Shown one piece after another: positions 51,742 to 59,267 of a DNA stretch of 64,000 bases. Under the pieces are notes generated by a model, which had not been told where the DNA came from, ran no database searches, and saw only the letters and a list, made by a program, of their open reading frames with translations. The stretch is from Bradyrhizobium sp. (GTDB taxonomy: Bacteria > Pseudomonadota > Alphaproteobacteria > Rhizobiales > Xanthobacteraceae), in assembly GCF_016219575.1 (NCBI RefSeq), contig NZ_JACRMG010000009.1:248001-312000 (forward strand), given 5' to 3'. The position numbers and the translations under genes are program-made. The first letter of the stretch is position 1. Every line of letters starts with the position of its first letter.

Positions 51742-53013
51742 TCAAGCCGGTTCCCGCGTCAGGATCAGCGACGCATTCTGCCCGCCAAAGCCAAACGAGT
51801 TGGACATGACAGCGGTGACGCGGGCATCGCGCGCCTTGTTGCCGACTACGTCGAACGGTATCGCCGGATCCGGGTTCTCGTAGTTGATGGTCGGCGGGAT
51901 GCGCTGATGCTCCAGGGTAAGCAGCGAGAAGATGGCTTCGACCGCGCCTGCGGCCGAAATGGTGTGGCCGACCGCAGACTTGTTCGACGTCACCGGAATC
52001 TTCGATGTGTGCTCGCCGAACACGGCATTGGTCGCCGAATATTCCATCTTGTCGTTTTCCGGCGTGGAGGTGCCGTGCGCATTGATGTGATCGATCTGCT
52101 CAGGCGCCATGCCGGCATCCGCCAGCGTCTTGAGCACGCAGCCGATCGCCGGCTTGCCGTCCGGAGAGGAGCGGGTGCGGTGAAAGGAATCGGTCAGCTC
52201 GCCGCAGCCGGCGACGACGCCGAGGATTTTGGCGCCGCGGGCGACCGCCGCATCGTAGCTCTCCAGCACCAGCGTGCCGGCGCCTTCGGCCATCACGAAA
52301 CCGTCGCGGTTCTTGGAGAAGGGCTTCGAGGCCGCCTGTGGCGGATTGTTCTGGGTCGACAGCGCCGACAGCAGCGAGAAGCGCACCATGGATTCCGGAT
52401 TGACGGAAGCGTCGGTGGCGACGCAGAGCGCCGCATCGGTTTCGCCGCGCCGGATCGCCTCGACGCCGAGCTGGATCGCGGTCGCGCCGGAAGCGCATGC
52501 CGTGGAAAGCGAGATCGGCGAACCCTTGGTGCCGTAGGTCTCGGCGAGGTTCCTGGCGATCGAACCGAACATGAAGCGATGGTGGAGGTAGGCGTACCTG
52601 CCGCCGCCGGCGACGCGCAGGATCTCGGGGTAGCCGAAATCCTGCTGGCCGACGGCGCGGGCGACTTCGAAGCGCTGCGGCCATTCCACCTCGACCGGAG
52701 CCACCGCCAGGAACAGCGGGCCGGGGAAATCTCCCTTGGCGCCGATGCCGGCCTGGGCGAGGGCTTCTTCCGTCGCGATATGGGCGATGCGCTCGGTGAG
52801 GGCGGCGGAGGAGTCCGCGGTGACGAAATCGACCGTGCCGGCCATCGTGGTCTTCAGGCCGTCGATCGGAAACCGCGTCACGGTGCGGATGCCGGACTCG
52901 CCCGCGGTGAGCCTGTCCCAATTGTCCTTCTTGCCCGCGCCGAGCGAGGTGACGACGCCCATGCCGGTGACGACGACGATCGGCCGACCCAGTTTATCGC
53001 GTGGTGCTGACAT
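51742..53013 (-). CDS. fabF1XL: Beta-ketoacyl-ACP synthase for very-long-chain fatty acid (FabF1XL)
   Basis: The 423-residue condensing enzyme has all three catalytic residues: Cys in STACASGATA (~170), His in NAHGTSTPENDK (~311) and His in SAVGHTISAAG (~349). It is therefore an active KAS II-type elongase for chains on AcpXL. The start at 53013 (GGGGGA upstream) is preferred to an in-frame start 12 codons earlier. It lies 22 bases before lpxXL, so no gene fits between them. Confidence 0.92.
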   Translation of the reverse strand: MSAPRDKLGRPIVVVTGMGVVTSLGAGKKDNWDRLTAGESGIRTVTRFPIDGLKTTMAGTVDFVTADSSAALTERIAHIATEEALAQAGIGAKGDFPGPLFLAVAPVEVEWPQRFEVARAVGQQDFGYPEILRVAGGGRYAYLHHRFMFGSIARNLAETYGTKGSPISLSTACASGATAIQLGVEAIRRGETDAALCVATDASVNPESMVRFSLLSALSTQNNPPQAASKPFSKNRDGFVMAEGAGTLVLESYDAAVARGAKILGVVAGCGELTDSFHRTRSSPDGKPAIGCVLKTLADAGMAPEQIDHINAHGTSTPENDKMEYSATNAVFGEHTSKIPVTSNKSAVGHTISAAGAVEAIFSLLTLEHQRIPPTINYENPDPAIPFDVVGNKARDARVTAVMSNSFGFGGQNASLILTREPA

Positions 53014-53069
53014 GAAGTCCCCCGTCAACGTCTGGCGTACGATCCGCAAAGCGAAATCGGACGCAATGA

Positions 53070-54257
53070 TTACTTGACCGCCTCGACCAGAGCGAGGCCC
53101 TCGCCCTGCCAGTGGCCGGCACCCTCGACCACAATCTGGTTAGGCGCACCCGCCTTTTCAACCTCGAAACCGGTGGGATCGTTGGGCGGAAACAGCGCGC
53201 CGCGGGAGATCGACAGTGCCGCCAGCGCCAGCCCGAGCGGAAACTGGGTTTCCAGCATATGGCCGAAGACCGTCCCAGTGGAACGCACGGCGTAGCCGGG
53301 GTGCTTCTGCAGAAAGGCCTTTTCTTCCGAGGTCGCCGGTTCGGCGCCGGTCGCACCGGTGATGAGGCTGCCCGTATCGCCGATTCCGAGTTTCGACCAC
53401 AGCCGTTCCAGGGAGTTCGTGATCGCACCGGCCTGCTTGCGCGGCGCGAGGTCGGAAACCACCTTGCTCAGCCGAGCATAGGGTTTTGCGCCGCGCGCCT
53501 CGGCATGCTCGCGCGATTCCAGCACCAGAAACACGCTGGCCGAGCCGAGCGCAAATCCGCCATGCGTCTTGTCGCGCGACCACAGCGGCGCATATTTGCC
53601 CTTCAGGTTGAAATCGGCCAGTTCGTAGAGGATCAGGAGTTCCGGCCGCTCGCCATTGTGGGCAGCGCCGACCAGCGCGATGTCGCTCTCGCCGCTCTCG
53701 ATGCGGGCGAGCGCGATGCGGGCGGCGTCGATGGATGCGGCTTCCTCGCCCATGAAGGTGCGCGAGGTGCCGCAGACGCCGTGGACGATCGCGATGTTGC
53801 CGGCGAGCAGGTTGGAGAGCTGCGCCAGGAACAGCGTCGGACGCAGATCGTTCATCAGCTTCTCGTTGAGGAAGCCCGGCGCCGAATTGCCCTTGGCGTC
53901 CGCATTGAGGATCGCGAGATCGACCGCAACGTCGCGCTCGCCGCCGCCGGCCGCGACGATCATGTCCATCCGCGAGAGGAATTCCGGCTTTCCCTTGACG
54001 CCGGCAGAATCGAGCGCAAGCCCCGCGGCATAGACGCCGATGCGCTGCCACGTCTCCATCTGGCGCTGGTCGCCCTTTTTCGGGATCTGCGCGTCAAAGG
54101 AGACCGGCGCCAGCGGGTGCACGATGTAGGGCGCAAAACGCGTCTCGTCGACATTGACTCGCCCGGCGTTCAGCGCCTCCCAATGCGCATCCAGCCCTTC
54201 GCCCAGCGACGACAGGATGCCGATGCCGGTGATCCAAACGTCCTTGGCCTGGCTCAT
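53070..54257 (-). CDS. fabF2XL: Ketosynthase-like partner protein (FabF2XL)
   Basis: The 395-residue protein has the ketosynthase fold, and Cys of VHGVCGTSR (~163) may align with the active Cys. The NAHGTST histidine region is replaced by ITGATGAEPAT. VFGHMLETQFPLG keeps the second His. It therefore looks like a chain-length-factor-like partner of FabF1XL, not a full condensing enzyme. Its start overlaps the fabZXL stop (ATGA). It is followed after 56 bases by fabF1XL. Confidence 0.85.
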   Translation of the reverse strand: MSQAKDVWITGIGILSSLGEGLDAHWEALNAGRVNVDETRFAPYIVHPLAPVSFDAQIPKKGDQRQMETWQRIGVYAAGLALDSAGVKGKPEFLSRMDMIVAAGGGERDVAVDLAILNADAKGNSAPGFLNEKLMNDLRPTLFLAQLSNLLAGNIAIVHGVCGTSRTFMGEEAASIDAARIALARIESGESDIALVGAAHNGERPELLILYELADFNLKGKYAPLWSRDKTHGGFALGSASVFLVLESREHAEARGAKPYARLSKVVSDLAPRKQAGAITNSLERLWSKLGIGDTGSLITGATGAEPATSEEKAFLQKHPGYAVRSTGTVFGHMLETQFPLGLALAALSISRGALFPPNDPTGFEVEKAGAPNQIVVEGAGHWQGEGLALVEAVK

Positions 54258-54724
54258 TGCGCGACCGCCTGCAGCGGGAAGCCGATCTTGTTGGCCATCG
54301 CATCCATGTGCGTGCGAAAGACGGGATCGGGGAAGGGGGCAAGGCCGAAGGTTATTTCAGCGCTGCATTTCAGATCCTTGCCGATGCGGCCCTTGGCCTT
54401 TGCAACGGCGAAGCCGGAGCCCTCGTGCTCGAGCTTGGCTTCGATGGTCAGCAACTGGCCGGGGCTGACGAAACCGCGCATCTTGGCTTCCTTCACGATG
54501 GCGAGGAACGGCATGCGTTCGAACTTCAGCACGCCGAGGATCAGCCAGCCGCAGCTCTGCGCCATCGCTTCGGTCAGCAGCACGCCGGGCATGATCGGAA
54601 AGCCCGGGAAGTGCCCCTCGAAGATGGTGTGCTTCTCGGGAACCTGGGCTTCGACCGTGATGGTCCCGGCCTCGAGGTTGAGGTCGACGATGCGATCGAT
54701 CAGCTGGAAATAGTCAAGATTCAT
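54254..54724 (-). CDS. fabZXL: 3-hydroxyacyl-ACP dehydratase of the VLCFA cluster
   Basis: The 156-residue hotdog protein has the FabZ pattern HTIFEGHFPGFPIMPGVLLTEAMAQ, with the catalytic His in GHFPG and the Glu on the following helix. It removes water from 3-hydroxyacyl chains bound to AcpXL during elongation. The ATG at 54724 is 10 bases after the acpXL stop. The stop overlaps the fabF2XL start. Confidence 0.92.
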   Translation of the reverse strand: MNLDYFQLIDRIVDLNLEAGTITVEAQVPEKHTIFEGHFPGFPIMPGVLLTEAMAQSCGWLILGVLKFERMPFLAIVKEAKMRGFVSPGQLLTIEAKLEHEGSGFAVAKAKGRIGKDLKCSAEITFGLAPFPDPVFRTHMDAMANKIGFPLQAVAQ

Positions 54725-54734
54725 GGCCTGCGCT

Positions 54735-55034
54735 TCAGGTGGCGGCGCCGCCGCCCGCGTTCTTGGCCGCGACCAGTTCGTCGATGCGGTCGGCGAGGTT
54801 CTTGAGCACGAAATACTGTTCGGTGGTGGCCTTGCCGTCGTTGACTTCCTGGGTCCACTTTTCGAGCGGCATCTTGATTCCGAACGCCTTGTCGATGGCA
54901 AAGGCGATGTCGAGGAAGTCCAGGCTATCGATTCCGAGGTCGTCGATGGCATGGCTCTCCGGCTTGATCGTGTCGCGCGGAATGTCGCAGGTCTCAGCGA
55001 TAATGTTGGCGATCTGATCGAATGTTGATGACAT
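54735..55034 (-). CDS. acpXL: Acyl carrier protein AcpXL for very-long-chain fatty acids
   Basis: The ~99-residue protein is longer than housekeeping ACP. The phosphopantetheine Ser lies in [19 protein letters not shown] (Ser37), and [11 protein letters not shown] and [13 protein letters not shown] are typical AcpXL sequence. It carries the (omega-1)-hydroxy C26-C28 chain for LpxXL. Two adjacent ATGs (55037, 55034) are both possible starts; AAGG lies upstream. It heads the operon. The upstream gap to 55241 shows no clear promoter. Confidence 0.95.
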   Translation of the reverse strand: MSSTFDQIANIIAETCDIPRDTIKPESHAIDDLGIDSLDFLDIAFAIDKAFGIKMPLEKWTQEVNDGKATTEQYFVLKNLADRIDELVAAKNAGGGAAT

Positions 55035-55241
55035 CATTAAGCCTTTGATATACTGGGGAAAATTCCGGTGATGTTGGGGGACGCAAGAGCCCGTCGCCCC
55101 GGAGTGCCCGCTTTCCCTGATCCGGAGTCGAGTGCCCGTATAACGGAGCGTGCGCCTTAGTTCAATGGAGCTTGGCCGGCCCCGCCAGACCGGAATCGGT
55201 CGCATTTCCCGGCCTTGGCCGCCTCTGCCGTGGGCGGAAAA

Positions 55242-55568
55242 TCAGCCGCGCGGGACCGAGGAAATCTGGGCGCAGTCGCGGCGCCCCATCAGCACGCAGT
55301 CCTGGTTCTTGCGCAATTCGGCGATGCTCAGCGCCAGCCAGATGCCGATCGCCGTCAGTGCGACCGTGAAGGCAAAAGCCGCGAGATTGGCCAGCATGCG
55401 GTGGCGGAAATCGTCCGGCTCCTCCGGCCCGCGCTCGTAGCGCGACAGGTCGTTCGCTTCCTGCGGCACGTTCTGCGGCGCGCGGCCGGGCGGCTGTGCC
55501 GAGGTACGCGGCCGGAACCTGACGACGCGGTGGTCGTCATCCGAGCTGATGGGCCGCTGGGTTTTCAC
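55242..55568 (-). CDS. Small single-span membrane protein of unknown function
   Basis: The 108-residue product has a polar, Arg/Pro-rich N-terminal half and one strong helix (about 58-82, LANLAAFAFTVALTAIGIWL). The short C-terminal tail holds two Cys (DCVLMGRRDC). The start is GTG. It is on the same strand upstream of acpXL, but a 200-base gap separates them. I do not recognise the family. Confidence 0.65.
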   Translation of the reverse strand: MKTQRPISSDDDHRVVRFRPRTSAQPPGRAPQNVPQEANDLSRYERGPEEPDDFRHRMLANLAAFAFTVALTAIGIWLALSIAELRKNQDCVLMGRRDCAQISSVPRG

Positions 55569-55772
55569 TGCTGTCGGTCCGAAGACATCTCCCGGCGCTT
55601 TTCTAGCACGGGCGGCGAGAGCGTCACAGTGAATGTTGACGTGCCCTCAAGATGATCATGCCCCGTCTTGAAGCATCCCGTCAGGCGCTACGGGCATTTT
55701 GCCGCCTCGGTCGCCATGGCATAGTGGAACCTCCGGAGCCCGCAATGCCGTCGCCGAGGGGGAGTTTTGCTC

Positions 55773-56399
55773 ATGGCAAATGTCCGCGAACCCTTTGTCC
55801 AGCCCATCCCGATCCTGTCATTGCATCCGACCCAGATGACGGTGGGGATGCGCGAGGTGAAGGAGAAGCGCAAGCGCTGGCGCGAACACAGATCGGACAA
55901 GAAGCGTGCCGAGCTACTCGGCAAGCACATGATCCCGGTCGTGCTCGGTCCTGACGAACGCTACTACGTGGTCGACCATCACCATCTGGCCCGCGCACTG
56001 CACGACGAGGGTGTGGAGGACATTCTCGTCACCGTCATCGGCAATCTCTCGATGGTCGATCGCGATGCCTTCTGGGGCGTGATGGACAACAAGCGCTGGG
56101 TATATCCGTATGACTCAAAGGGCGAACGCCGCCACTTCAAGGACATTCCGAAGTCGATCGCCGATATGAAGGACGATCCGTTCCGCAGCCTTGCCGGTGA
56201 ACTGCGCCGCGCCGGCGGCTTTGCCAAGGACACGACGCCGTTCAGCGAATTCCTGTGGGCAGATTTCCTGCGCCGCAAGTTGCCGCGCCGGACGGTGGAA
56301 GACAATTTTGCCAAGGCGATCAAAAAGGGCCTGGCGCTGGCCAAGAGCCACGACGCGATCTATCTGCCCGGCTGGTGCGGGCCGGCGTCGGACGGCTGA
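55773..56399 (+). CDS. ParB-like family protein (PF08857-type)
   Basis: The 208-residue protein has IPILSLHPTQMTVGMREVKEK near its start, then a VVLGPDERYYVVDHHHLARAL region recalling the ParB/Srx nuclease fold with its His-rich motif. FPAP-like partition features and a DNA-binding helix-turn-helix are not evident, so it is not a plasmid ParB. GGGGGAG lies before the ATG. It stands alone, and its substrate is unknown. Confidence 0.78.
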   Translation: MANVREPFVQPIPILSLHPTQMTVGMREVKEKRKRWREHRSDKKRAELLGKHMIPVVLGPDERYYVVDHHHLARALHDEGVEDILVTVIGNLSMVDRDAFWGVMDNKRWVYPYDSKGERRHFKDIPKSIADMKDDPFRSLAGELRRAGGFAKDTTPFSEFLWADFLRRKLPRRTVEDNFAKAIKKGLALAKSHDAIYLPGWCGPASDG

Positions 56400-56441
56400 T
56401 CGGCAGAGCCGTTATCCCCTGCTCGGGCGGTGCGTCCCTGT

Positions 56442-57044
56442 CTATGCCCCCTTGGGCAGCCGGCCCATCAGGTAAAACTCGTCGTTCGGCCGCATCGCGG
56501 TGACGTTGGCCATACGGTTCGACAGGGCGAAGAAGGCCGAGATCGCCGCGATGTCCCAGACGTCGTCATTGGAGAAGCCGTGGGCGGCAAGTGCGGCAAA
56601 ATCGTTCTCGGAGACCTCTTCCGCCGAGCGGCTCACCTTCATGGCGAAATCCAGCATGGCGCGTTGCCGCGGCGTGATATCGGCCTTGCGGTAATTGACC
56701 GCGATCTGGTCGGCAATTTGCGGATTCTTGGCGCGAATGCGCAGGATCGCGCCATGCGCGATCACGCAGTACTGGCACTGGTTCGCGGCCGAGGTCGCCA
56801 CCACGATCATCTCGCGCTCGGCCTTGGTCAGCCCGCCGTCCTTTTCCATCAGCGCGTCGTGATAGGCGAAAAAGGCGCGGAACTCGTCGGGCCGATATGC
56901 GAGCGACAGGAACACGTTGGGCACGAAGCCGGATTTTTCCTGCACCCCCAGGATGCGCGTGCGGATGTCCTCCGGAAGCTTGTCGAGGGACGGCGTCGGA
57001 AAACGGTTCGTGGTCGGTTGCGTCATGAAAGTCGGTTGCGTCAT
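56442..57044 (-). CDS. Peroxidase-related carboxymuconolactone decarboxylase-family protein
   Basis: The 200-residue product has NQCQYCVIAHGAILR, the CxxC-x3-H active site of AhpD-like alkylhydroperoxidases, and a second half (MLDFAMKVSRSAEEV) typical of TIGR01926-type proteins. It probably reduces peroxides with a thiol partner. An exact 18-base tandem duplication (57013-57030, 57031-57048) repeats the start codon, so Met at 57044 and 57026 are both in frame. The upstream terminator ends one base before the first ATG, leaving almost no leader, so the second is more likely used. Confidence 0.85.
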   Translation of the reverse strand: MTQPTFMTQPTTNRFPTPSLDKLPEDIRTRILGVQEKSGFVPNVFLSLAYRPDEFRAFFAYHDALMEKDGGLTKAEREMIVVATSAANQCQYCVIAHGAILRIRAKNPQIADQIAVNYRKADITPRQRAMLDFAMKVSRSAEEVSENDFAALAAHGFSNDDVWDIAAISAFFALSNRMANVTAMRPNDEFYLMGRLPKGA

Positions 57045-57045
57045 G

Positions 57046-57077
57046 AAAAAGGTCCCGGCTGGTTTTGCCGGGACCTT
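57046..57077 (-). terminator. Intrinsic terminator of the HerA-like gene
   Basis: On the minus strand an 11-bp perfect stem, AAGGTCCCGGC with GCCGGGACCTT (57077-57067 and 57059-57049), has a 7-base loop and runs into five T (57050-57046). It lies about 30 bases after the HerA-like stop and directly before the peroxidase-related gene. Confidence 0.85.
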
Positions 57078-57103
57078 AATCGAACGCGCTGGCGGCGCAA
57101 GGT

Positions 57104-58888
57104 TTAGCGCAGCGGCTTCTTCAGCAGCGAGAAGCGGTCGGGATCGAGGCCCAGCGAGGGCTGCAGCATCGGGGCTTCCACCGTGCGCGGCGCGGGCGCG
57201 GGCGGCGGTTCATAGCGCGGCTCGGGTGCCCGCGGTTCGAGCGGCCGCGTCGCCGGTCCGAAAGTCGGATCGTTGGCGACCTCGCGCTGCGAGGTGGCGC
57301 CGCGCCAGCGCTCCAGCACGGCCCCGACGAAGTGCATGTCGTGGCCGGCGGAGACCGACGGCACGGTGCGGATCGTCGCCTCGCTGCGCGGCAGTTGATG
57401 CGGCGGCACTTCCTTGAAGCGCAGACGGGTCGGCAGCGCCACGCCTTCGCCGAAGGCCAGCACTTCGCGGGTGCCGAGCGACGGCACGAAGGACAACAGG
57501 TTAGCCGCCGCGTCCGACACCGCCGAGCGCAGCAGCGCCTGGTCGCGGTCGTTGGCAAGGCGCATCGAGAACAGCGTGTTGCACTGGGAGATGATGGTGG
57601 CATCGAGCTCGGCAGGACGCTGCGTCACGAGGCCGAGATAGACGCCGTATTTTCGGCCTTCCTTGGCGATGCGCGAGATCGCCTTGCGGGTCGGGCCGAA
57701 ACCGATATTGCGGTCGGCCGAGGCATAGCGGTGCGCTTCCTCGCAGATGAACAGCAGCGGCGAGACGCCGTCGCTCCACAGGCCGAAGTCGAACGCCATG
57801 CGGCACAGCACGGACACCACGCTGTCGACCACTTCAGCCGGGAAACCGGCGAGCTGCATCACCGTCATCGGCCGGCCGTTGGCCGGCAGGCGGAACAGGT
57901 GACTGATGACCTCGGCCATGGTGTCGCCGCCGACGTTCGCGTTGTCGAACATGAAGGCGTAGCGCGGATCGTTCTTGACGGTGTCGATGCGCGAGATGAG
58001 CTTGTGGTAGATGATGCGGGAGGAGCGGTTTTCCAGCTTGCCCATGCGCTCGTCGATCAGCGAGACCAGGTCCTGCAGCCGGTACGGCACCGGCGTGTCG
58101 ACGGTGTAGCCGATCTGCTTGGGGTCGATGCGCTTGAGGCCGATGCGGTCGGCGTTCTGGTAGGTGGTGTAGATGCCCTTTGCCAGCGGGATCACTTCGG
58201 CAAGGATGTCGAGCTCTTCGGGCACGCCGGGACGGCCGGCGAACAGCACGTCGACGATTTCCTCGAAATTGAACAGCCAGAACGGCAGTTTCAGGTTGCG
58301 CGGGTTGAGCACCAGCGCCTTCTCACCGAAGCAGCGGCCGTATTCGTTGTGCACGTCGAGCAGGAACAGGCGCAGGTTCGGCCGCGCTTTCAGGATTTCG
58401 TTGAGCAGCAGCGAGACGCCGGTCGATTTGCCGACGCCGGTCGAACCCAGGATGGCGAAGTGCTTGGACAGCATTTCCTCGACGTCGACATAGGCGACGA
58501 CCGAGCGGTCCTGCTGCAGCGTGCCGACATTGATCTGGTCCTGGCCGCTCGGCGCGTAGACGGTGCGCAGCTCCTGGGCGCTGATGAGGTCGACGGTGTC
58601 GCCGATGGTCGGATAGTTGGTGACGCCGCGCTGGAATTTCGGGCGGTCGCCGGAAAGGATTTCGCCGAGCAGGTCGACGCCGGCGCTGGCGATGTAACTG
58701 TCCGAGGTCGGCACGTCCTCGGTCGTCACGTCGGTGATCATGGCGACGATGGTCGAATTGGCGCAGCGGATCGAGATGAAGCGGCCGACGGTGGCGCGCA
58801 TTTCCGACATGGGCATGTGGCTGGTCGCCAACAGCCCCACCCGGGCCAGCGAACCGCGCACGGAGATCACACGTCCAAATGATGTCAC
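57104..58888 (-). CDS. HerA-like ATPase with HAS barrel (DUF87)
   Basis: The 594-residue protein has an N-terminal beta-barrel (HAS-like, 1-135), Walker A GSTGVGKST (148-156) and Walker B LLFICEEAHR, and ends in a Pro-rich disordered tail. It belongs to the HerA/FtsK superfamily of hexameric DNA pumps. No NurA nuclease gene is beside it, so it is of the stand-alone bacterial type. Its role (DNA repair or defence) is not known. ATG or alternative starts near 58888 fit the HAS fold. Confidence 0.85.
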   Translation of the reverse strand: MTSFGRVISVRGSLARVGLLATSHMPMSEMRATVGRFISIRCANSTIVAMITDVTTEDVPTSDSYIASAGVDLLGEILSGDRPKFQRGVTNYPTIGDTVDLISAQELRTVYAPSGQDQINVGTLQQDRSVVAYVDVEEMLSKHFAILGSTGVGKSTGVSLLLNEILKARPNLRLFLLDVHNEYGRCFGEKALVLNPRNLKLPFWLFNFEEIVDVLFAGRPGVPEELDILAEVIPLAKGIYTTYQNADRIGLKRIDPKQIGYTVDTPVPYRLQDLVSLIDERMGKLENRSSRIIYHKLISRIDTVKNDPRYAFMFDNANVGGDTMAEVISHLFRLPANGRPMTVMQLAGFPAEVVDSVVSVLCRMAFDFGLWSDGVSPLLFICEEAHRYASADRNIGFGPTRKAISRIAKEGRKYGVYLGLVTQRPAELDATIISQCNTLFSMRLANDRDQALLRSAVSDAAANLLSFVPSLGTREVLAFGEGVALPTRLRFKEVPPHQLPRSEATIRTVPSVSAGHDMHFVGAVLERWRGATSQREVANDPTFGPATRPLEPRAPEPRYEPPPAPAPRTVEAPMLQPSLGLDPDRFSLLKKPLR

Positions 58889-59267
58889 AGCAATTGTTCC
58901 GATACTTCCAGAATGGTGTCCTCGCCATTATCCGGGTGCGGGCTGGACAAACTGTTAAGCCGGCCGGATTCCCGGTCGCTCACATCGGCGGGTTGGCGCT
59001 TCCAGGCGATATCTAGGTTAATGCCCTGCGCATTTGCTGGACGGATCAGCGAAAAACGCCGTTCTATCCGCATCGATCGAGCCGGGTCGCTGATCTTAAC
59101 GACTTGTTCACCATGACCGCCGCTGTCGTGCGACAAAAGGCGCTGGAACTTTTGGCGTCGCGCATGCGCGATGTTAACTGGCCCGAAACCTTTAACCCGC
59201 GGCTAACCACAAGTCCTAACGCCACTTCCACTTGTATCGGGCAACGATGCGAGGATCAGGGGCAGGC
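58889..59267. other. Divergent intergenic region, HerA-like gene and PAS-GGDEF-EAL gene
   Basis: The 379 bases contain no gene. Near 59192-59207 TTAACCCGCGGCTAAC resembles the CtrA half-site pair TTAA-N7-TTAAC with one mismatch, a weak candidate. Three further TTAAC/TTAAT words lie in 58950-59220. No clear -35/-10 pair was found on either strand. Confidence 0.5.
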
